Shown here piece by piece: positions 25,392-34,221 of a DNA stretch of 64,000 nucleotides. This DNA comes from Candidatus Epulonipiscium sp. Lineage in GTDB: Bacteria > Bacillota_A > Clostridia > Lachnospirales > Cellulosilyticaceae. The stretch's first letter is position 1. Each line of letters opens with the position of its first letter. The stretch lies in the NCBI GenBank assembly GCA_012841565.1, contig DUUM01000090.1, positions 62,001-126,000 on the forward strand, written 5' to 3'. The position numbers were made by a program, and so were the translations under genes. The notes below the pieces were generated by a model, which saw nothing but the letters and a program-made list of their open reading frames with translations, did no database searches and was not told the DNA's origin.

Positions 25392-26609
25392 ATGAAGATA
25401 GCTGTAATAGGTGGAGGCTTTAGCGGTATGCTAGCTGCATACTTACTTGAAAAGAAAGGTATTAATGTAACAGTCTATGAAAAAGAAGAATATATTGGAG
25501 GCCATTGCCAGACTATTGTCAGTAAAAATGTTTATACTGAACTGGGCACCATCGTTTCTTTTACAGGCCAGATTAAGGAGCTATTAATTGATTTGCAAGT
25601 CGACTACACAGAACGTTTTATCTATCGAAACTTTGTAGGTGACCAGTACCAAATTGTTGAACATATGCTAAAAGAAGACGTTATTTTGTTAATGAATGAA
25701 TTGTCTAGTCTTGCCCTTATTCTTGAAGAACACGCCTATGCTCTTAATGAAATCAATTACGGATATATCCCTGAAGATTTAATGCTTCCCTTAAATCAGT
25801 TTCTTAAAAAACATGATTTAAAATTTGTTTGCCAAGTTATAGCACCCCATCTGTCATCCTTTGGATTTGGATGTTCAGATGACATTCAAGCTTATTATGT
25901 CTTTAAGACATTTAGTATTGATACCTTACTGTCTTTTATGCGCGGCGACAAGCTTTTGTTCATTAATAAAGGCACCTCAGAACTCATTAAAAAACTAAGC
26001 CAAAAAATCTCGGATATAAGGTATTCTCTTGAAGTGAATAACGTTGAAGTCCTAGGCGATCAAGTTAAAGTTGAAACGCCTTATGGAGATGATTATTTTG
26101 ATAAGGTTCTTATTACAACCAAATTACCAAGGGGCGTTATTAAAGATGAGCTCTATAATGAATTAATGAAAAAAATTGATACCAATCCATTTATTGTTTG
26201 TGCCTATGAAGTGACTAATAAAGATCTAGCAACAACCTATTATAAGGCCCATCTAGGCAAAAAAGGTAAAATACAATTTTTCTTTTCTTCAAGGCAACAT
26301 AGCAGGACAATCCTTACGACCTATGCCTATGGAAGGATTGAAAAAGATATAATAGATGGCATAACCGAGGATATCAAAAAATCTGGGATTCATATTAAAC
26401 AATTAGTAACTGTAAAACAATGGTATATATTTCCACATTTACACGTTCATAACTTAACTCAAACCTTCTATAAAGAAATTAATGACAGACAAAAAATTAG
26501 TAATATACGGTTAATTGGTTCTTTAGTTTCTAAACCTTCTATTGATAATTTATATTTGTCTGTTAAAAATTCTGTAGATGAAATGATAATGCCTATTTTT
26601 GAAAAATAG
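25392..26609 (+). CDS. FAD-dependent oxidoreductase, amine/protoporphyrinogen oxidase-like
   Basis: A 405-residue flavoprotein. It begins MKIAVIGGGFSGMLAAYLLE, a GxGxxG FAD-binding Rossmann fold, then VYEKEEYIGGHCQTI, the GG motif of the amine-oxidase/NAD(P)-binding-8 superfamily. A C-terminal second FAD segment ends IRLIGSLVSKPSIDNLYLSV. The substrate is unknown; this class includes amine oxidases, desaturases and sugar mutase-like enzymes. AAAGGAG is 6 bp before ATG 25392, only 11 bp after the transposase-like gene. The stop codon falls within a palindrome. Confidence 0.8.
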   Translation: MKIAVIGGGFSGMLAAYLLEKKGINVTVYEKEEYIGGHCQTIVSKNVYTELGTIVSFTGQIKELLIDLQVDYTERFIYRNFVGDQYQIVEHMLKEDVILLMNELSSLALILEEHAYALNEINYGYIPEDLMLPLNQFLKKHDLKFVCQVIAPHLSSFGFGCSDDIQAYYVFKTFSIDTLLSFMRGDKLLFINKGTSELIKKLSQKISDIRYSLEVNNVEVLGDQVKVETPYGDDYFDKVLITTKLPRGVIKDELYNELMKKIDTNPFIVCAYEVTNKDLATTYYKAHLGKKGKIQFFFSSRQHSRTILTTYAYGRIEKDIIDGITEDIKKSGIHIKQLVTVKQWYIFPHLHVHNLTQTFYKEINDRQKISNIRLIGSLVSKPSIDNLYLSVKNSVDEMIMPIFEK

Positions 26610-26611
26610 GC
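26591..26611. repeat. Palindrome spanning the stop codon of the FAD gene
   Basis: GCCTATTTTT, one central G, then AAAAATAGGC: a 10-bp perfect inverted repeat that includes the TAG stop at 26607-26609. It may act as a weak terminator or 3' stabiliser ahead of the DUF4317 gene. Confidence 0.6.
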
Positions 26612-26682
26612 TATACTTAATGATGATCATATTCCTTAGTAAAATTATAAATAGAAAAAAAATTAGATTGCGAGGCCTATAT

Positions 26683-27948
26683 ATGCAAAGAAAAGATATA
26701 CTCGAGTTGAAAAAACGATTTAAAAAAGATAAATGTACTTTTACTAACATGTCCGGTTGCTATGTTAATGATGAAAAGAAGATTATTTCTAAGTTTAGTG
26801 AGTTCTTCTTAAACTTAGATGAAGACGAACTTTTTAAATACTTAGAAATTGCCAAAAAGGTTTTATCAGGAACCCTAGGTAATAATATTTTAGAGCTTAA
26901 CTTTCCACTAGACGAGGACTTTACCAACGAAACACAAACTTCCCTTCAACAGCTTAAAAGAAGCCGGCTAAAGGATGAAGGTCTACTGGATGTTTTTTAT
27001 GAGCTGATCATCGATCATTATGACTATGAGGGCAACTTTCTAATCCTTCTCTTTCATGATGCCTATGATGTTATGACTAAAACCACTGATAACCAAAAAC
27101 TAGATGAATCAGAAGAAGTCTATGAATATGTATTATGCGCCTTATGTCCTGTTTCACTATCAGAACCTGGCCTTACCTACGTTGAACAAGAAGATAAAAT
27201 AAAGTCTAGGATCCGTGACTGGGTGGTTGGTCCTCCTGTTAACGGCTTTGTATTTCCAGCTTTTATTGATCGTAGCTCTGATGTTAACGCTGTTATGTAC
27301 TATACCAAAAACCCTAAAGACCCCCATCCTGAATTAATGGAGGATATACTAGGGTGCCACCCCAAACAAACGGCTACTTTGCAAAAAGAAACTTTCCAAT
27401 CCGTGGTTAAGGCATCACTTGGTGTAGAAGAAGAACAAGCAGATATGATTTTTATGGATGTACAAGAAAATTTAAATATTATGGTAGATGAGTACAATGC
27501 CTTATATGATGATACGGATCACGACCCTATTACTTTATCCAAAAATCATATCCAAGATCTTTTAATTGAAAGTGGAATTCCTGAAGAAGCTACGGCTAGA
27601 ATTGAAAATTCTTATACTGAAAACTTTGCTGATGAGCTTCCTTTAGCAGCAAGTTTAATTGATAAAAAAATACTGAAAGCTAGTGCGCAAGTCCAGAAAG
27701 AAAAAACCCTTATAAAACAAATAGGTATGCTTGAAACCAAGCTGCGAGAAGCTACACAAAACACCACGTCGGATAATGATGATGAAAATGTAGAAGATAA
27801 GGGAGCTATACCAGCTATTGTTCTTCAAGTTAAAGCTGAAAAAGTATCTGAAATAAGATCTCAAGTGATTGATGGTCAAAAATGCATTGTCATTCCTGTT
27901 AATGAGGATGAAGAAGCCAGAGTTAATGGGTTAGATCATTTAATCTAA
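26683..27948 (+). CDS. DUF4317 family protein
   Basis: A 421-residue soluble protein beginning MQRKDILELKKRFKKDKCTF and matching DUF4317, common in Lachnospiraceae and relatives and of unknown function. CPVSLSEPGLTYVEQEDKI and WVVGPPVNGFVFPAFIDRSSD are recognisable family-type segments. The last 90 residues are charged and partly coiled coil. The ribosome binding site is weak (CGAGGC). It lies 73 bp after the FAD gene on the same strand. It ends 21 bp from the convergent tetR gene, with no obvious terminator between. Confidence 0.75.
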   Translation: MQRKDILELKKRFKKDKCTFTNMSGCYVNDEKKIISKFSEFFLNLDEDELFKYLEIAKKVLSGTLGNNILELNFPLDEDFTNETQTSLQQLKRSRLKDEGLLDVFYELIIDHYDYEGNFLILLFHDAYDVMTKTTDNQKLDESEEVYEYVLCALCPVSLSEPGLTYVEQEDKIKSRIRDWVVGPPVNGFVFPAFIDRSSDVNAVMYYTKNPKDPHPELMEDILGCHPKQTATLQKETFQSVVKASLGVEEEQADMIFMDVQENLNIMVDEYNALYDDTDHDPITLSKNHIQDLLIESGIPEEATARIENSYTENFADELPLAASLIDKKILKASAQVQKEKTLIKQIGMLETKLREATQNTTSDNDDENVEDKGAIPAIVLQVKAEKVSEIRSQVIDGQKCIVIPVNEDEEARVNGLDHLI

Positions 27949-27969
27949 TGAGCATGTAAAAATGTAACA

Positions 27970-28560
27970 TCAGTATTTAATGGCATCCCATATAGCATCT
28001 AAACCCGAGTTAAGTGTCGTTTTATCAACTTTAGTTTTACTAAACAAATAAAACTTAACGAGGGATATTGTTCCCGCATTAGCAAGAGCAATCATCATTT
28101 CTAATGAAAATTCTTTAATTAGCTTATCTTCTTGGGCCTTTTCAAATAAATTTGAAACGGGCCCAAATATATTCATTCCCTCATACAAGGTATCCGTGGT
28201 GATGAGGGGGGAATTCGAATATTGTTCTATAAAAAGCAATTCCATAGGACGCTCAATAAAGTAATCGGCGATGTTATGTACGATTATTAAAAAGCTTTCT
28301 TTGATTGTCATACTCTCCAAATAGTCTTTAAGTGCATATTGAACCAAATTAGTTTTAATATCAATATAAAGTGTATTAATCAACTTTTTTTTGTTGGGAA
28401 AATAAAGATATATTGTGCCTACTGCAACATTTGCTCTTTTAGCTATTTGAGATATTGGCGTCTCAAAAAAACCTTGTTCAGATATCAGTTCAAGTGTTGC
28501 TTGTAGGACTCTCGTCTTTTTATCTAATTTCTTCTTTTTTTCTAATTTCTTTTTCCCCAT
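27970..28560 (-). CDS. TetR-family regulator
   Basis: A 196-residue regulator. A very Lys-rich start (MGKKKLEKKKKLDKKTRVL) leads into a TetR helix-turn-helix (about 14-60; PISQIAKRANVAVGTIYLYF). The ligand-binding helical domain follows. Two ATGs in a row follow GGGAGG; the second (28560) has the better spacing. It lies 44 bp after psd on the same strand, so it is the last gene of pssA-psd-tetR. A TetR-like palindrome lies just downstream of that operon's promoter, suggesting autoregulation of phospholipid synthesis. Confidence 0.87.
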   Translation of the reverse strand: MGKKKLEKKKKLDKKTRVLQATLELISEQGFFETPISQIAKRANVAVGTIYLYFPNKKKLINTLYIDIKTNLVQYALKDYLESMTIKESFLIIVHNIADYFIERPMELLFIEQYSNSPLITTDTLYEGMNIFGPVSNLFEKAQEDKLIKEFSLEMMIALANAGTISLVKFYLFSKTKVDKTTLNSGLDAIWDAIKY

Positions 28561-28604
28561 CATAACCTCCCTTATTGATAATTTAACCAATATCTTTTAT
28601 CTCA

Positions 28605-29471
28605 TTATCTACTCTTACTGCTTCCTATTACATCGCCATGAAGAATGACAGTCTCTTTATTTAAACTGGTGTTTTTCCAAATAGCATTATCAATTGTAAC
28701 GGCATCCTTTTGGAATAATAAAATAATAGTGGAGCCACCAAATTCAAAAAAACCTTTTTCTTCCCCTTTAGAAACATGACTCACAACGTTTTTATTTTTA
28801 ATTTTCCCCACCATAAGAGCCCCTACCTCTATTTGCACGACTTTACCAAAATTTTTGGTTTCAATCAAAGTCCACTCTCTTGCATTTTCATGATACACAT
28901 CAAAATTTTCAAATGCTACTGGTCTGACTGTATGCAAAACGCCTTTGATTTTTTTGTGTGACCTAATAAGGCCATCATCAATATAAGAATATCTGTGATA
29001 ATCATCCGGCATTAAACGAAAAATCAGGCATAGGCCATCAGCATATAACTGAGCTGTTTGCTGATCTTTAAGAATTGAATCCAAGGTATATTTAGACCCT
29101 TTAATGGCAAAACAGGAATCATTTTTAATTGCATAGGCTGTTAACTTTCCGTCACAAGGCGCTTGCATTAATAAGCTATTTGCCAATCTTCTTTGTTTGC
29201 CTTTTAATTTTCTAGTAAAAAACTGATTAAATGATCTATAATTTTCTCTTCTATAGCGCCTCATATCAATATGATTATTGACAATAAATGAAGGGATAAA
29301 ATAGCGTGAAAAACTGCAGCTTAAAACAGCGCCCCCTATTTTAGAAATCACAGGATGTATAGTAATCTTTAAAATCAACCTTCCTACTATGCTGCCATAC
29401 AAAAACCGAAGTATTATATTGTCATGATTAGAAATATCTACTGTTTTAAATTTTTTTTTATAATGACTCAT
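28605..29471 (-). CDS. psd: Phosphatidylserine decarboxylase
   Basis: A 288-residue proenzyme. Asp107 (APCDGKLTAY) and His159 (PDDYHRYSYIDDG) fit the catalytic Asp and His. The self-cleavage motif is GGST at 245-248, with Ser247 becoming the pyruvoyl group; most family members have LGST, so Gly replaces Leu. It converts phosphatidylserine to phosphatidylethanolamine at the membrane. Its ATG overlaps the pssA stop by 4 bp. Confidence 0.92.
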   Translation of the reverse strand: MSHYKKKFKTVDISNHDNIILRFLYGSIVGRLILKITIHPVISKIGGAVLSCSFSRYFIPSFIVNNHIDMRRYRRENYRSFNQFFTRKLKGKQRRLANSLLMQAPCDGKLTAYAIKNDSCFAIKGSKYTLDSILKDQQTAQLYADGLCLIFRLMPDDYHRYSYIDDGLIRSHKKIKGVLHTVRPVAFENFDVYHENAREWTLIETKNFGKVVQIEVGALMVGKIKNKNVVSHVSKGEEKGFFEFGGSTIILLFQKDAVTIDNAIWKNTSLNKETVILHGDVIGSSKSR

Positions 29472-30094
29472 CTCAGCCGTCCACCTATGTATAGTAAGGC
29501 CATAATAGAAATTACACCAACCAATAAAAATATTATTAAGTGATTAAATCTTGGCTTTGCAATCTTAAATTTGGAAACAAAAGCAACCGATATGATGAGC
29601 AATAAAGGAGCATATATGATTTCGTATGGCCAGTTACACATATGACTGATTAAGTAGATCAACGGAATAATACATGCAACACTCGTAACTGGAAGCCCTA
29701 CGTAGTAGCGTCGTGGTTCATTGCTTATACTTGTTATCTCTGCTTGGGTAACATTAAAATAGGCTAGCCGTATAAGAGCTGCTAATATGTACATAGCATA
29801 AATAATAACATGATAGATGCTATCAAGCCCAAGTGAATAACCAATGATTGTTGGGAACACACCAAAACACACTAAATCTGCTAACGAGTCTATTTCAATT
29901 CCATAGTGTTCTTCTTGTTTCGTCCTCTCTTTAAGCCTAGCCACCGTGCCATCAAACATATCACATATACCAGAAACAATCAGACAAATAATAGCACCCA
30001 CTATATTATCTTTTAATGCCAAATTTATACCTATGGTTGCAGAAACAACACCTAAATACGTTAGTGCAATACCATACCCATAATAACCTATCAT
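29468..30094 (-). CDS. pssA: CDP-diacylglycerol-serine O-phosphatidyltransferase
   Basis: A 208-residue membrane enzyme of the CDP-alcohol phosphatidyltransferase family with about six helices. The signature is Asp45, Asp48-Gly49, Ala52-Arg53, Gly65, Asp69 and Asp73 (CDMFDGTVAR ... YGIEIDSLAD). The spacing between Arg and Gly is a few residues longer than the minimal motif, as I recall for some PssA proteins. It makes phosphatidylserine from CDP-diacylglycerol and serine. First gene of pssA-psd-tetR; GGGGGAG precedes the ATG. Confidence 0.92.
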   Translation of the reverse strand: MIGYYGYGIALTYLGVVSATIGINLALKDNIVGAIICLIVSGICDMFDGTVARLKERTKQEEHYGIEIDSLADLVCFGVFPTIIGYSLGLDSIYHVIIYAMYILAALIRLAYFNVTQAEITSISNEPRRYYVGLPVTSVACIIPLIYLISHMCNWPYEIIYAPLLLIISVAFVSKFKIAKPRFNHLIIFLLVGVISIMALLYIGGRLR

Positions 30095-30163
30095 GTTAGA
30101 CTCCCCCGTTTGGTATGAAAATCAATACCTAAAAATTAATTGTTTATATTCAGTATTATCTTG

Positions 30164-30177
30164 AATGAACATTCATT
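30164..30177. promoter_or_regulatory. TetR-type operator upstream of pssA
   Basis: AATGAA-CA-TTCATT is a perfect 6-2-6 palindrome, and the overlapping TGAATG-AA-CATTCA is too. It resembles operators bound by TetR-family lipid regulators. It lies about 15-25 bases downstream of the predicted transcript start, where bound repressor would block elongation. Confidence 0.6.
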
Positions 30178-30197
30178 TAATATCTATATTTATACTT

Positions 30198-30226
30198 ACA
30201 ATACTCGAAAATCTCGTTTTCGTCAA
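30198..30226 (-). promoter_or_regulatory. pssA operon promoter
   Basis: TTGACG, a 17-bp spacer and TATTGT on the minus strand. The transcript would start near 30191 with a leader of about 100 nt. Confidence 0.65.
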
Positions 30227-30241
30227 CATAGAAATACAAAC

Positions 30242-30279
30242 AAAAAACGGCTGCGCTTAATATTAAATGCACCAGCCGT
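30242..30279 (-). terminator. Terminator after the DUF2264 gene
   Basis: Stem ACGGCTG / CAGCCGT with a 19-nt loop followed by six T on the minus strand, 19 bp past the stop codon at 30298. Confidence 0.8.
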
Positions 30280-30297
30280 CCTATTGTCCTACTTAAT

Positions 30298-32151
30298 TCA
30301 AATATTAATTTTAAATATAATGTCATTTTCTTTATTTGTTATTGTTATACTATTTTCCACAATAGATAGTTTAGGAACTCTTATATTGCTATATGGCCTA
30401 TTATCACCACTCACATAAGATGCTAAGATGGTTTTTCCTGGCTGTAAGCTTCCTTTTAATGTAGGTATTAGAGTTCTTGGATTCATAATGTTTGTATTAC
30501 TAGCGGCCTTAACAAGTTCAGGCTTTTGATTACCTGTTAAATCCGCCATGTAACTATAGCCTTGTTCCGTTATGACAGTGGCTGATTCTTCTGTTTGAAT
30601 TTCTTCTCTTGTTAGTTCTGTATCATTCATAGATTCTAACCCTATTGCAAATCCACCCTCTGCTGTATAGAGTGGTTTATCACTATTTATAACATGAATA
30701 CGGATATGCCAAGGATGACCCATTAGTAAATACGTATCCACGCCAACACCTTCATAAGGACTCCAAACAGTTTTAATAACCGTATCACTTAGTTCAATTA
30801 CTGTAGATTTATCCTTATGCCTATAGTAGCGTCCATCGCTGGATATGGCTAGAGTCGAATCAAAGGCTCCAAACCCTAACTGCTTGTGACTTCTTGGGAC
30901 TGAAAAACCAAAAATAGTGGAATATACAAACTTTTCGTATTTACATTCTACATGCATATGATCATTTGTATGATAGTTACCACCATTATATGCTAAAATA
31001 TGTCTTGATTTTAAATCTTTCTTAATGACTAATCCAAGTGGTTTTTGAACTTTCGTTTCAGGGAGTTCTGGAATAGGTTCTTCTGCTACTGACCAAAAAT
31101 CATGATCTTCTGGTAATGTTGCAATAGCCATTGTCTTTAAGCACCAATAAACAGAGCCTGGTCCAATGTATTCTTCTACCACAAATGAATTATCATAGGC
31201 ATATCCGATGGTTAACCTTGAGCTAGCATCATAAATGGGCTGCTCATTCCACCATCTTAAGTGTCTCATAATAATCCCTTTAATACTTCCTAAAGACAAA
31301 GATGTTTTTACATCCGCCACTACCAGCATGGACCAAAAAGCACCTTGAGCAAACCGGTAAGCTAAGCTTCTGCCATAAGGCAAGGCAGCGCCATTTTCTG
31401 CAAACCAATAGACAAATTCCTCTGCAAACAGGGCAGCTCTTTGAGTATATTGCTCTGCTCTAACAGGATCAACATCCTTCATATGCATACTATAGAAAAG
31501 CCCATAGTAATGCATAGCAAAAGGTATATAGTAATCCCCATGAGCTTGGTTGATATCACCATCCTTATACCATCCATCTGACACATAGTAAGCATCTAAA
31601 TCATCTAGGTATGCATTCATCTTTTCCTTATTATAAGGAAGCCCTAGAGATTTGAAGCCAATATTGACCATTACCCTAAAAAACTTCCAATTACAGTTAT
31701 GGGCTTCCTTTTCATTCACTTGATCTAGCCAGGTGTATAAGTTTTTCTTTTCAACACTGCTTAGGGGTTCATAAATGCATTCTGGCCTAAGTACTAAAGC
31801 ATAACCAATAGCCGCCGTCTCCACAATGCGTTGATCATAAGCTTGAATATCACCAAAATAATCTTTATGATCTGGGTTGGTACCATTGATTAGCCCTTCC
31901 CTGATTTCTTGCCATAATGGCCAATCCTTATCTACGTTATCAAGCGCCACTGCTCCCCATATGGTTCTTGTAAATCCTTCTATTTGAGAAACTGAATCCA
32001 TTGCTCCTGTGCTTTTATTGGCTATATGAATCCGGGTATTGGATCTAATGAAGCTAGATTCAATCGGCTTTAATATATCTATTGTAAATTTTCTAAGATC
32101 ATCTTTCGTCTCAAACTTATTGTTATATATCTCTAAATCAAAGCAGCGCAT
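30298..32151 (-). CDS. DUF2264 family protein
   Basis: A 617-residue cytosolic protein (no signal peptide) that looks like DUF2264: TGAMDSVSQIEGFTRTIWG near the N-terminus, then a helical barrel with many Trp/Tyr residues (GGWYKDG-type YYVSDGWYKDGDINQAHGD), and a beta-rich C-terminal part. DUF2264 genes are often found next to glycoside hydrolases of families 88 and 105. Activity is not established; an (alpha/alpha)6-barrel enzyme acting on an imported uronic-acid oligosaccharide is inferred. The start at 32151 has AAAGGAG 6 bp upstream. Last gene of the ABC-GH88 operon. Confidence 0.78.
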   Translation of the reverse strand: MRCFDLEIYNNKFETKDDLRKFTIDILKPIESSFIRSNTRIHIANKSTGAMDSVSQIEGFTRTIWGAVALDNVDKDWPLWQEIREGLINGTNPDHKDYFGDIQAYDQRIVETAAIGYALVLRPECIYEPLSSVEKKNLYTWLDQVNEKEAHNCNWKFFRVMVNIGFKSLGLPYNKEKMNAYLDDLDAYYVSDGWYKDGDINQAHGDYYIPFAMHYYGLFYSMHMKDVDPVRAEQYTQRAALFAEEFVYWFAENGAALPYGRSLAYRFAQGAFWSMLVVADVKTSLSLGSIKGIIMRHLRWWNEQPIYDASSRLTIGYAYDNSFVVEEYIGPGSVYWCLKTMAIATLPEDHDFWSVAEEPIPELPETKVQKPLGLVIKKDLKSRHILAYNGGNYHTNDHMHVECKYEKFVYSTIFGFSVPRSHKQLGFGAFDSTLAISSDGRYYRHKDKSTVIELSDTVIKTVWSPYEGVGVDTYLLMGHPWHIRIHVINSDKPLYTAEGGFAIGLESMNDTELTREEIQTEESATVITEQGYSYMADLTGNQKPELVKAASNTNIMNPRTLIPTLKGSLQPGKTILASYVSGDNRPYSNIRVPKLSIVENSITITNKENDIIFKINI

Positions 32152-32181
32152 ATCCATCTCCTTTAGTTCTAAATCTATTAT

Positions 32182-33345
32182 TTACCAATAAGGATGCCAA
32201 TCTGTGTGGAGTCTCATAAGAGCTTCCATGTAAAAATAATCTCCCCAACTATTACACTCGTCTACTCCTTTATGATCACATGTATTATAAGGACTACGAT
32301 TTGAGTAGGTGCTGTGCAGAACAAGGCCGTTAGAGACATTATGATCTTTAACTGCATAATGATCTACAACAGATTTCAGCATCTTCTTTGCGGTAGATGT
32401 ATAGTGGTCACTTTTATCTTTAGCAACGTACTGGCTCATTTCTAATAGGCCACATGCTACAATGGAAGCGCTAGAAGAATCTCTTGGTTCCGTAGACCCT
32501 TCCCCAAAGGTGAAATCCCAATAAGGAATTAAATCCAGTGGTAAATGATCTAAGTAATACTCTAGCACATGCTCGAATAAGGTAATGTATTTTGGGTCTT
32601 TTAAATATTTATAAGCCAATGCACATCCGTAAATGGCCCAAGCCTGTCCTCTTGCCCATGCAGAATCATTTTTATAGCCCTGGCAAGTTTCACCATGATG
32701 AGGTTCCCCTGTTTCCATATCAAAAAAGAAGGTATGCCATGTTGAATAATCTTCCCTAATAACATTATTAAGGGTTGTATGAATATGCTTATCTGCAAGT
32801 TCTTTATATCTGGTCTCCCCAGTTTCTTGGGTTGCCCAGTAAAGCAAAGGAAGATTTAACAAACAATCAATAATCAATCGGTAGTTCTCTGGTGCATTCA
32901 TAGATCCCCATGCTTGGATAAATTCTCCAACCTCATGGAATCTTCCACTTAGCTGGTCTGCGGCTTTAAGAGCTGCTTCCCTACCTTCTAGGTTGCCTGT
33001 TAATTTATAAGCTGCCACGCAGGATGGGGAATATAAAAACCCCATATCATGGTGATCCACTTCAATCTTATTATCAATACGATTTAAAAAACTTTTGACT
33101 TGAACTTCTGCAGCTTTTTTTAAAACAGGATCTTGGCTATATTCATAAGCTAACCAGATTTCTCCTGTCCAAAATCCAGTTGTCCAGTAGTTGTTGGGGA
33201 TCGGGTTGTAAAACCCATCCTCACTATAAGCATTTTGAAACTTATCTGTAAACTCTGGTATATATTTTTTAATCTGATGATAAGCAAAATCAAGTGCCTG
33301 CTTAGTATCTTCTAGAGAGATTTCTTTATAATTGTTAAGATCCAT
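32182..33345 (-). CDS. GH88 unsaturated glycuronyl hydrolase
   Basis: A 387-residue cytosolic enzyme of glycoside hydrolase family 88. The two aspartates expected for hydration-type catalysis are Asp100 (DHHDMGFLYS) and Asp160 (LIIDCLLNLPLL). NDSAWARGQAWAIYG and SSSASIVACGLLE are also family text. It removes the 4,5-unsaturated uronic acid left by polysaccharide lyases, feeding sugars to glycolysis. This pairs well with the heparinase-type lyase at 40.3 kb. AAAAGGAG overlaps an upstream ATG, so the start is MDLNNYKE at 33345. It follows the ABC permease genes. Confidence 0.88.
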   Translation of the reverse strand: MDLNNYKEISLEDTKQALDFAYHQIKKYIPEFTDKFQNAYSEDGFYNPIPNNYWTTGFWTGEIWLAYEYSQDPVLKKAAEVQVKSFLNRIDNKIEVDHHDMGFLYSPSCVAAYKLTGNLEGREAALKAADQLSGRFHEVGEFIQAWGSMNAPENYRLIIDCLLNLPLLYWATQETGETRYKELADKHIHTTLNNVIREDYSTWHTFFFDMETGEPHHGETCQGYKNDSAWARGQAWAIYGCALAYKYLKDPKYITLFEHVLEYYLDHLPLDLIPYWDFTFGEGSTEPRDSSSASIVACGLLEMSQYVAKDKSDHYTSTAKKMLKSVVDHYAVKDHNVSNGLVLHSTYSNRSPYNTCDHKGVDECNSWGDYFYMEALMRLHTDWHPYW

Positions 33346-33381
33346 TTGTAAGCTCCTTTTCATTCATTATCTACTTTTACT

Positions 33382-34221
33382 TTATCCTTTAATACCCGTT
33401 GCAGCAACACCTTCTACAAAATGTTTTTGTAAGGATAAAAACACAATAAGAACAGGAATTAAGGAAATAACTGAAGCTGCCATAATAAGTCCATAATCTG
33501 ACGAATACTGTCCAATAAACATCCTTAACCCAATTTGTACGGTTTTTTTACTTTCAGATGTTAAATAAATAAGTGGCCCTAAAAAGTCGTTCCAAGTATT
33601 TACAAATGTAAATATAACAAGAGTTGATAAAGCCGGTTTTGACAAGGGTAACATAATCTTACTATATATTTGATACTCATTCATTCCGTCAATCCTTGCT
33701 GCTTCACACAATTCATCTGGAATACCCTGATAAAACTGCCGCATCATAAACACTCCAAATGCCGAAAATGCCTGCAAGAAGATAATAGACAAATGGCTAT
33801 CATTCAGTCCAAATGAACGCATCATAATAAATTGTGGCACCATGTATACTTGCCAAGGAACAGCAATTGTCCCAATATATCCTAAAAATAATAAGTTTTT
33901 AAACTTAAAGTCTAATTTTGCAAAGGCGTAAGCAGCAAAACTACTGGTAAACACCTGTATAAGCGTAACTATGGCTGTTAGTTTAAAAGTGTTTTTTACA
34001 AAGGTCATAAGAGGTATCTTTTTCCATATATCTACATAGTTAGACCACTTTGGATTTTTAGGAATCCACTGGATTGGAACCGTAAATACATCTTTATCAA
34101 ATTTAAGAGAGGCCGATATCATCCATATAAAAGGGACTAACATCATAACTGATATCAGTATGAGAAACAGATATAATAATACGCGATTTAGTTTTACTTT
34201 TTTAAGATTAGCCATTTTCAT
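33382..34221 (-). CDS. ABC sugar transporter permease (MalG type)
   Basis: A 279-residue inner-membrane permease with six helices. The EAA loop is ELCEAARIDGMNEYQIYSKI, followed by MLPLSKPAL, which contacts the ATPase. The start at 34221 (MKMANLKKV), after GGGGGGAG, lies inside the end of the preceding permease gene, a 14-bp overlap. No ATPase gene is present, so it probably shares a MsmK/UgpC-type ATPase from elsewhere, as carbohydrate CUT1 systems often do. Confidence 0.93.
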   Translation of the reverse strand: MKMANLKKVKLNRVLLYLFLILISVMMLVPFIWMISASLKFDKDVFTVPIQWIPKNPKWSNYVDIWKKIPLMTFVKNTFKLTAIVTLIQVFTSSFAAYAFAKLDFKFKNLLFLGYIGTIAVPWQVYMVPQFIMMRSFGLNDSHLSIIFLQAFSAFGVFMMRQFYQGIPDELCEAARIDGMNEYQIYSKIMLPLSKPALSTLVIFTFVNTWNDFLGPLIYLTSESKKTVQIGLRMFIGQYSSDYGLIMAASVISLIPVLIVFLSLQKHFVEGVAATGIKG

